Positions 57,094-64,000 of a DNA stretch of 64,000 nucleotides are shown piece by piece. The position numbers and the translations under genes are program-made. Below the pieces are notes generated by a model, which was not told the origin of the DNA, searched no databases, and worked only from the letters and a program-made list of their open reading frames with translations. This stretch comes from Zygnema cylindricum (taxonomy: Eukaryota > Streptophyta > Zygnematophyceae > Zygnematales > Zygnemataceae). Each line of letters opens with the position of its first letter. Position 1 is the stretch's first letter. Where the stretch lies: NCBI GenBank assembly GCA_037447655.1, contig JBBHKE010001973.1:207042-271041 (forward strand), in the 5' to 3' direction.

Positions 57094-57429
57094 CGGTGCA
57101 GGTGGAGGAGCAACAGTAGTAGTAGAAGTAGACATGATACACTCTCGAAAGCTATCAAGAATCCTACAAAACAGTTATTTTCAAGTGCTCACCAAATCTT
57201 ATACAAGAATCCAAACCTCACAAAACTATATCAGAATATAGAGTAGCATAAACACTAGCAACTCCCAAAGTTTCAGCACAATTGACCCGACAACACTTAA
57301 GATATAATGCTCAGAAGTTTCCTAAAATTGTTTGTAGTTTTACAAATTGAAAGTCTGGATACATGATGTGTTATGAGTCCTAAGTCTTATACTTGTGTTG
57401 TTTTGGCGATACCAGTGTACCAGAGAGGT
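57094..57429. other. No recognised feature
   Basis: About 0.3 kb between the hAT remnant and the low-complexity repeats. Nothing recognised. Confidence 0.4.
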
Positions 57430-57720
57430 ACGTCAAACCACCAAGCTAACACTAATCTGTCAAGCTACCACTGAGTTACCACTAAGCTACCACTAAGCTA
57501 CCCACTAAGTTAACAAGAATCGTATCTATCGCAGTTGCTCTGTACTGTACAGAATCACATTAAAATATCGGACGCTGCGTTGTCCGTACGGACCATATCA
57601 AACGTAATCGCAGTTGCGTTGTCTTAACTTCGTCGCTGCTGCTTTGTTCTGACTGCGTCGCAGCTGCGTTGCTGCATCGCAATTGCGTTGTTGCATCGCA
57701 GCTGCGTTGTCTCCCCTCAA
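57430..57720. repeat. Short tandem repeats: CCACTAAGCTAC and CGCAGCTGCGTTG types
   Basis: 57430-57515 holds about six degenerate 12-bp ACCACTAAGCT units. 57600-57720 holds repeated GCATCGCAGCTGCGTTG units like those in Copia-C LTRs. It probably lies within a decayed LTR that ends at 57859. Confidence 0.65.
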
Positions 57721-57859
57721 TGTGTGACATGTATATGTGGAAGTAAGTGCCAATCCAAGATACCTATAATGTGCTTTAAGTGATGACGCGTGTCTTTGTA
57801 GATTTGTCTTCCTGTCGTCACACTAATTTATTGAGACTTAAAGCTTTCCAAAATCAACA

Positions 57860-58251
57860 CTCCCCTAAAGCTTTATACTCAATGTATCAAGGAAGCTGCT
57901 ATGTCACACTTAGCGAAGCATGGCAGCATAGCAGCGCAACATGGCAACATAGCACCGAAGCAAACAAACTAATCACTTGGTTCCACTACACCCTAATTTG
58001 GGGCTAGCGCAGCATGGCACTATCATAGTGCAGCAACTCATATCTTCACCCAATCTTACTGCATCCCTACAATACTTCAGCTAGGGAGCAAGAAGAGCTT
58101 TAGTAAGCATATCAACAACCATTCTTGCGTCTGTCAGATAGCATAATTTGATCGCCCTACAGAATACTTTTTCTCTTACAAAGTGTAATCTTACATCCAT
58201 GTGCTTACTCTTGAAGTGGTGACTTAGGTTAGAGGCAATGGGAATGGTAGC
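57860..58251 (-). pseudogene. Copia-C-related RNase H tail and polypurine tract
   Basis: The polypurine tract complement CTCCCCTAAAG (57860-57870) follows an LTR end (CCAAAATCAACA, ending 57859). On the minus strand the region 58251-58080 reads SHHFKSKHMDVRLHFVREKV and later MVVDMLTKALLAP, the C-terminus of copia RNase H, with one stop. It is cut at 58252 by a forward Copia-A LTR. Confidence 0.82.
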
Positions 58252-59299
58252 TGTAGAAATTAATGGTTTTAAGTATTATCTAGGTCTGAATAGAAATAAA
58301 GAAGCCGAGGCAGTCTACCTCTAACTTCTCTCTCCAACTCTCAAACTTGTCGCAGTCACCGAGAAATTGGAGAGGAAGCTAGAGCCATGGCTACCTAGGC
58401 TATCCTCAGGTTTACGGGAAATTTATATTAGTATAGGGATTAATTACTAAAAGGTATGTGCCGGCGACAGGATTTGATCCTGGTACCTTGCAAAATGTTG
58501 GATAGTCGTTAGCCGATAGTCCTAACCGTTAAGTCTAACTGTACTGATTTATGATATAAGGTTTGATATTTATTTAAATATTATTACATAGGATAATTCA
58601 TTTAACTACAACTATTTACGGGATAAATAGATCCAGTTATGTAAAAGTACGGATTATGCTATGTATGAGAAACTAGTATCGCGCATTTATTTCTTTAAAC
58701 GAAAAAAAACCGCGTATGTATTTATAACGGCTACGATTGAAATCTGCATTCAATCGGACTGTTGAGAAGAAAGTCGAGATCGTGGAGGAGAATCTCGGCG
58801 GTTTGTGGTCATCGCCACATCGGATGACACGTGGCAAAATTACGTTGGATCGCGGCATCCCCGGGATTACGTGACCGAACCCGGATATGACATGTGTCGA
58901 CTTTTAGGCCATGTCGTACGGTTTCTGTACATAAAGTACACCTGCAACTGTACTTTTGTGTACGAAAGTGTAATATGATTGGTTCCGTACATTAGTAGAT
59001 AGAGTTTGTGAGAGAGATAGGACTTAGAAAAATTGGTAGATATGATCCTCTCTCCTACAGAGCTTCTCTACAAAAGGTCAACTTTGACCCTCCATAACTT
59101 ACTGCTCAGGGGAGCAAATTCAGAGATTCTTTTTGCTATCGACTCAAGGGAGTCTTGCTTTCACAGGGGTGAAAGTGGTTTGAGTTTTTGTTGGCCAGGG
59201 TGGCAGTTATTTTTGCTGAAACACAAAGGGTTGAGGGTTATCCTAGAGGCTTCTTGGAAGCTATCCACTTTGAGGACTTATGGAGGTCTCACAGTTTCA
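58252..59299 (+). repeat. Copia-A LTR (forward), no attached body
   Basis: 1048 bp with complete TG...CA ends, inserted next to a copia RNase H fragment. Flanks GTAGC and GTTAT do not form a duplication. The third hairpin is CTTTCAC-AGGG-GTGAAAG (59158-59175), a paired change from the CCTTCAC/GTGAAGG form. Antisense tRNA-like cassette about 58457-58540. Confidence 0.92.
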
Positions 59300-59774
59300 G
59301 TTATTTATTTTGTTTGTCTTTCTTTTGTCTTATTCTTTTGTGATATTATGTATTGATAAAATAAAATATAAAAAATATACATGCAACACCTTAATATAAA
59401 ATATATACAAAAACCATTAGTATTCTGTTTAAACGAATAATGGTTGAATAATGTTAATGGTCTAATGTGTATTCTAGATTTAACATTAAAATATTTAATA
59501 CTATATGATGTATTCAGTCTATTCATTCATATTGTTTAGTAGATTTAGATCGAACGCTCAAATTAATGTGAAACTTTTACACTTAATCAAACCCCCCACA
59601 TGAACGAAACGCGAATTAAACCATCCACTTCGCATTGTCAAGGTATTTACCATGTACAATTTTATAGTAGAGTACGTACCATGTACGAACATTGTACGTG
59701 ATCGAAACACTGAAATTATGGTATACTGCGAATCGTAATTAGAGTAAAAAAAAAAATAGGGTAAAATTTATAAA

Positions 59775-59855
<81 letters not shown>

Positions 59856-60456
59856 AGAGTTATAAACGCTAATTATTTTAAAGAACCTTTCATAGAGGAA
59901 GTTTACTCTCATTTATTTAAGAACTCTTGATTAGGTTATGTCGGCAATAATTATTCGTGCTGTAATTATGAACACTACATTATGTAGACATACAAAAAGT
60001 GTTAGTCCGTATTTATCGAGGTAATTATGACGTTAGTACTATTTGTCTCATATATTTATACTATTTATCTCAACTCCTACTGTTGTCGTTTAACTTTAAA
60101 CTTTTCACATGTAAAATCATGTAAATGTTCACACGGACGAGAGTGCTGTTGACAGACGAAGCTATGTGAACGTGTTTTTCGAATGCGATTTAACTTTTTT
60201 TTTTAGTACAATTTCACATGCGAGACCGATTCTAATAAATTATTATTTGTACCTTTTTACTTATAAAATTACAATTTTGCACAGTCAGACGTTGTCTGTA
60301 CTCCACACTATTTAAAACGAACCTATCTTATATTTTTTTACGCTAATTAAACGTTACATTAAATAGTATAATGAAAAAATCTGAATCACTTACTCTATTT
60401 AACGTGATAGAGTCGAAATTTAGGGCGACCAAATTGGCGTTATGTACTCCAATTAC
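59300..60456. other. A+T-rich intergenic sequence with (TA)n
   Basis: No gene recognised. 59777-59852 is an almost pure (TA)n run. It ends in CCAATTAC (60449-60456), the left target duplication of the hAT element. Confidence 0.55.
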
Positions 60457-61297
60457 TTATGTTGGGTATCGGGTAAATTCATGTCGCGATAATCTCGATA
60501 TTTGATATATCGAATATCGATCGAGCAAGATCCTCGATATATCGTACAGCGACCAACATAAATTATCGCGATATATATCGCGATATATAGTATTTTAAAA
60601 TTTTTATTTTTTATTTTCTAATATAATATGTTATTTTAGCGAAAAAAGTCAAATTGTCTAATACGCCACGTACGCCGTGATTTTCGTTGCGTGACTTAAA
60701 TATAGACGCCGCAAAATGTAATCGACAAAAAAATACTAATTCTGAAATTGTAATGATTAATTATTTGGGGTATGGTTACACGAGGAGGTCTCTGTAATAG
60801 TACGGACAGCAAAATTTATATATTACAGAGGCCTCGGGTACATCGCGTATCTTTTGTCAAAAATTTTTACATACGTGTTCTGATATGAGTGGTTCCACGT
60901 AAGCTGACTACCAAATCTAAAAAATCATCGAATATCTAAAAACCGTTATTTTTCGTCTGGAAAATTGTACCTGCGTATGACGTACGTGTACTTCACAAGT
61001 GTACCTCGTCAATGTACCTCAGAGATCTCCTTCACTCAGCTGACTTTCAGGAAAAAACCGTATTTCTTTGCGGCAAAGATTTTACAGTCACTTTGTCCGA
61101 AGTCACGAGAATTTGAAAACCTGTGGTATTTTTTTTTTTTAGCTTCGATGTATCGACGATACGATATATCGGCGATATATTGGCGATATATCGCGATAAT
61201 TTGAAATTCGATATATCAAAGCGATATATCGATTATTGAGTACCTGAAATTCGATATATTTCGAATATCGGCAAACAGTCCTCGATACCCAACACTA
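60457..61297. mobile_element. Non-autonomous hAT element (MITE-like), 841 bp
   Basis: Perfect 8-bp target duplication CCAATTAC (60449-60456 and 61298-61305), the length typical of hAT. Termini TTATGTTGGGTATC and, inverted, TAGTGTTGGGTATC match at 12 of 14 bases. Subterminal regions of about 150 bp on both sides are full of CGATATATCG palindromes. An internal hairpin (GAGGTCTCTGTAATA paired with TATTACAGAGGCCTC) lies at about 60800-60850. It encodes no transposase. Confidence 0.9.
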
Positions 61298-61305
61298 CCA
61301 ATTAC

Positions 61306-62608
61306 GATTCGCTGTGTAGTGTACGCATATTGATAACACGATAATATGGCATGATGTGACGAGATCGCACGCGTAAAAGTATGAAACTGTACATCACTGT
61401 ATCGGTACGATAAAACGTCGCATCGTACGTCACGCCTGCACTGAAATAACAGTAGTGTACGGATTTTGAGTACACGACAACTTCGCATGATGTGACAGGA
61501 TCGTACGCGCAAAAAGTTAAAAGTACGATACTGTACGTTACTCAACCGGTATTGATATCACGACATTTTGGCGTGACGTCAATTTTGTTTGGCCATTTAT
61601 CATATCACTACAACCACGCGAAATGCAACAAATAAGAGTGTACCACGCGTCTCTTTTCATTACATCAAAATGGAATATGACAAAGCGAATCAATGATCAA
61701 ATCACTCAACGGCTCACGATCTTACACAAAAAAAATCGACGAACAATCATTGTTTTCACCAGAGACGCCAATCAAAACTCATAACACTTAACGGCCAAAG
61801 ATCTTCACAAAAAAATCGACGGTCAATTATCGTTGTCACTAAAGACGAATGTGACCAGAATGCTTTGCCCTTTTAGAAAAAGGGTAAAGTAAAAACGAAA
61901 AAGAGCTAAATAGATAGTGGACCGTTGAAGTACAGTAACAAGTCATTAATCTCCAGCCACACAGTTTGTCTCTATTCAGATGCACATTTTCTTCAACTAA
62001 GCATTTGTCCTTTCCATAACTTCTGTTGGTAGCACCTGACGGCGTACGCTAAAATGCCACTGGTGGGAAGTCGCGTTTCACACTATAAAGTGTGTGTTAG
62101 AAGGTTTGCCCTCAAGTTTTGATGGTTTTGCGCATAGTTGAAAAGTAGGTGAAAGTAGACCCATACAATATGCCTAATGTACGCAAAACATACAATATGA
62201 CCTTAAGACCCATATTGTATTGGTCGCAAAATAAAAAAAAATAGTAACAAGGTTAAGTTGCACATCGATCGATAAAGAATTAAAGGTCATGCCTAAATTT
62301 TGAAAAACATTCGGACAAAATATTATTTTTCTGTGAGTTTTGAGGTATTTTTTATTTAAACCGTCAATTTTGGACGATCGGACGGGCGCTGATAAAAGTA
62401 GCGATCTAAAAAGATCACATAAAAAGCCCATAACACAACTAACAATAGGAATATTGTCAGATTTGGAGGATCGGACGGTTGTTGCTCAAAGTAGCGATTT
62501 AAAAAGATCACATGAAAAGCCCATAACAGAAGTTACGATAAGGGCCCGACAAAAGGCCTACTTTGAACTATCGTTTTGCGATTGCGAAAGTTTTGAGATC
62601 TTATGGTT
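61306..62608. other. Intergenic with two short tandem duplications
   Basis: About 61700-61850 holds two copies of an 85-bp unit (ACGGC...AGATCTT.CACAAAAAAATCGACG). About 62380-62540 holds two copies of a 105-bp unit (CGGACGG ... AAAAAGATCACAT.AAAAGCCCATAACA). No gene recognised. Confidence 0.55.
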
Positions 62609-62671
62609 ATCGTTAGTGTTGTGTATCGGTAAAAAAATTATCGCGATAACATCGATACTGATAGTTATTGG
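62609..62671. mobile_element. Possible second hAT terminus, truncated by an LTR
   Basis: TTAGTGTTGTGTATCGGT (from about 62609) followed by ATTATCGCGATAACATCGATAC resembles the terminal and subterminal sequence of the hAT element at 60457-61297. It is cut at 62672 by an LTR fragment. Confidence 0.5.
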
Positions 62672-62777
62672 TGAAACTCTGAGACCTCCATAAGTCCTCA
62701 GAGTGGACAGCTTCTAAGAAGCCTCTAGGATAACCCTGACCCCTTTGTGTTTCAGCAAAAAACAATTGCCACCCTGG
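62672..62777 (-). repeat. Copia-A LTR fragment (reverse), 106 bp
   Basis: Starts at the LTR terminus TGAAACTCTGAGACC and ends at CCACCCTGG within the fourth hairpin. The forward LTR of element 4 begins at the next base, so the two form an inverted junction. Confidence 0.88.
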
Positions 62778-63803
62778 TGTAGAAATTAATTGTCCATTTT
62801 AAGTATTTTCTAGGTCTAAATAGAAATATAGAAAGAAGCCGAGGCAGTCTACCTCTAACTACTTTCTCCAACTCTCAAACTTGTCGCAGTCATTGAGAAA
62901 TTGGAGAGGGAGCTAGAGCCATGGCTACCTAGGCTATCCAGAGGTTTACGAGAAATTTATATTAGTTAGGGGTTTATTTTACTAAAAGAGTATGTGCCGG
63001 CCACAGGATTTGATCTTGGTACCTATCGGCCGGCAGACAGCAGTTAGCCGGTAGCCTTAACCGTTAAGTCTAGAACTAAAGTTACGTACTATATGGTTTG
63101 ATATTTATTTAAACATAAATACGTAGGATAAATCATGTAACTTTAATTGTTTACGGGATACATAGATCCGGTAATGTATATGTACGGATTACGGTACGGA
63201 CAAGAAATCAATACCGCGCATGTATTTATTACGGCTACGATTAAAATCGAATTTAATCAGACGGCCGGAATTAGCGCCAAGATCGCGGAAGAAGATTTCG
63301 GCAGTTTGTGGCCATCGCCACATCGGATGACACGTGGCAAAATTACATTGGATCTTGGTATCTCCAGAGATTATGGCACCGAATCTGGATATGACATGTG
63401 TCGACATTTAGGCCATGTCGTACAATGTCCGTACATAAAGTACACCGGCAGCTGTACTTTTGCGAACGGAACTGTAATCTGATTGGTTCCGTACATCAGT
63501 AGATAGAGTCTGTGAGAGAGATAAGACTTAGAAAAATTAGGAGATAGGACCCTCTCTCCCACAGAGCTTCTGTACAAAAGGTCAACTTTGACCCTCCATA
63601 ACTTACTGCTCAGTGGAGCAAATTAAGAGATTCTTTTTGCTATCGACTCAAGGGAGTCTTGCCTTCACAGGGTTGAAGGTGGTCAGAGTTTTTGTCTGCC
63701 AGGGTGGCAGTTATTTTTGCTTAAACACAAAGGGGTCACGATTATCCTAGAGGCTTCTTAGAAGCTGTCCACTCTGAGGACTTATGGAGGTCTCAGAGTT
63801 TCA
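62778..63803 (+). repeat. Copia-A 5' LTR (element 4)
   Basis: 1026 bp, TGTAGAAATTAATTG ... CAGAGTTTCA. Antisense tRNA-like cassette about 62990-63075; hairpin series 63607-63710. Confidence 0.92.
63330..63593 (+). promoter_or_regulatory. U3 promoter segment: G-box/ABRE, GTAC cluster, paired W-box
   Basis: ACACGTGGC (63330-63338) is a G-box/ABRE-type bZIP site. GTAC cores lie at 63420, 63431, 63440, 63454 and 63491, the core recognised by plant SBP-domain factors. GGTCAACTTTGACC (63580-63593) has two opposed TTGAC W-box cores. The same set recurs in the other Copia-A LTRs. Binding is inferred from known core motifs only. Confidence 0.5.
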
Positions 63804-63804
63804 T

Positions 63805-63818
63805 ATTATGGGCCCACC
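63805..63818 (+). other. Primer-binding site of Copia-A element 4
   Basis: ATTATGGGCCCACC, with one mismatch from the usual GTTATGGGCCCACC at the first base. The ATG at 63808 is the gag start candidate. Confidence 0.8.
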
Positions 63819-64000
63819 CTCTAGGGTACCAATCTTTAATGGAACTGGCTTCATATACTGGGAAAGTATGATGATAGGAGCTCTATGCGAAAAAAGGTTT
63901 TGGGGGATAGTGAGTGGACGATTGGGGCGTCCATCAAGTCTTGAAATTCCTCCAGGGTTTAAAGGAAGCAGATTCACCAGGAAAGAGGATTCACCTTCAA
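63808..64000 (+). CDS. Copia-A gag N-terminus (element 4), partial
   Basis: Open to the window edge, starting MGPPSRVPIFNGTGFIYWES and continuing with the family's RFWGIVSGR and PGF motifs. An upstream in-frame ATG in the LTR (63784, MEVSEFH) could be the true start. Gag forms the cytoplasmic virus-like particle in which reverse transcription occurs. Whether the full copy is intact is unknown. Confidence 0.8.
   Translation, partial: MGPPSRVPIFNGTGFIYWESMMIGALCEKRFWGIVSGRLGRPSSLEIPPGFKGSRFTRKEDSPS

Larger units (their letters stand above)
62778..64000 (+). mobile_element. Copia-A element 4 (forward), running off the window
   Basis: 5' LTR 62778-63803, primer-binding site 63805-63818, start of gag. 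The rest lies beyond the right edge, so intactness cannot be judged. Confidence 0.9.

Noticed and set aside
60965-61204. 79-codon forward frame inside the hAT element
   Set aside because: No transposase motif, and it overlaps the palindromic subterminal repeats.
62340-62693. 117-codon forward frame with an internal repeat
   Set aside because: The repeat reflects a 105-bp DNA duplication, the frame runs into an LTR, and no known domain is visible.

Overview
The window looks like repeat-rich nuclear DNA of a green plant, most likely a land plant. Two observations support this. The primer-binding sites of the retrotransposons match the anticodon half of the plant-type initiator tRNA-Met (GTTATGGGCCCACC). 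The one host-type gene that can be recognised is a decayed calcium-dependent protein kinase (CDPK), a family of plants, green algae and some protists. The species cannot be named from the sequence. No intact host gene was found.

Almost everything is Ty1/copia LTR retrotransposon. I use local names. Copia-A has LTRs of about 1.03-1.09 kb starting TGTAGAAATTAAT. Copia-B has LTRs of about 0.9 kb starting TGTTGAAAA. Copia-C has LTRs of about 1.0 kb starting TGTTGTTTTGGAAACC. D is a single related solo LTR. All copies are broken by stops, frameshifts, nested insertions or truncation. The domain order is gag (zinc knuckle), protease, integrase, reverse transcriptase, RNase H.

Layout: 1-556 forward Copia-A fragment; 557-7067 reverse Copia-A element; 7068-7515 A+T-rich tandem block; 8095-9943 reverse CDPK pseudogene with introns; 10051-12907 a 2.9-kb decanucleotide satellite; 13795-20013 reverse Copia-B inserted in a CATATGTATA microsatellite (target duplication GTATA); 20014-20563 rest of that microsatellite; 21543-22637 solo LTR (duplication ATTAC); 24548-25119 GAT microsatellite; 25120-42842 reverse Copia-A inserted in that microsatellite (duplication ATGAT) and itself split by 27976-39281, a forward tandem LTR-body-LTR-body-LTR Copia-C; 42843-42904 GAT tract; 42905-50376 forward Copia-B (again ATGAT), split by solo LTR D at 44984-46240; 50377-50452 GAT tract; 50453-51150 inverted copy of the tandem block; 51247-53683 truncated forward Copia-A; 53684-55830 two LTRs in inverted orientation; 55831-58251 low-complexity repeats, a hAT transposase remnant and a reverse copia tail; 58252-59299 Copia-A LTR; 60457-61297 non-autonomous hAT element with 8-bp duplication; 62672-64000 an LTR fragment and the start of another Copia-A running off the window.

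The most interesting biology is in the non-coding parts of the retrotransposons. The primer-binding site appears to use a 39-nt half of initiator tRNA, and it contains an in-frame gag ATG. A series of small hairpins in the LTR keeps its pairing through compensatory changes, mostly with AGGG-type loops. An antisense tRNA-like cassette sits in every full Copia-A and Copia-B LTR. All three full-length insertions with readable duplications lie inside microsatellites. Downstream LTR parts have been shuffled between families.
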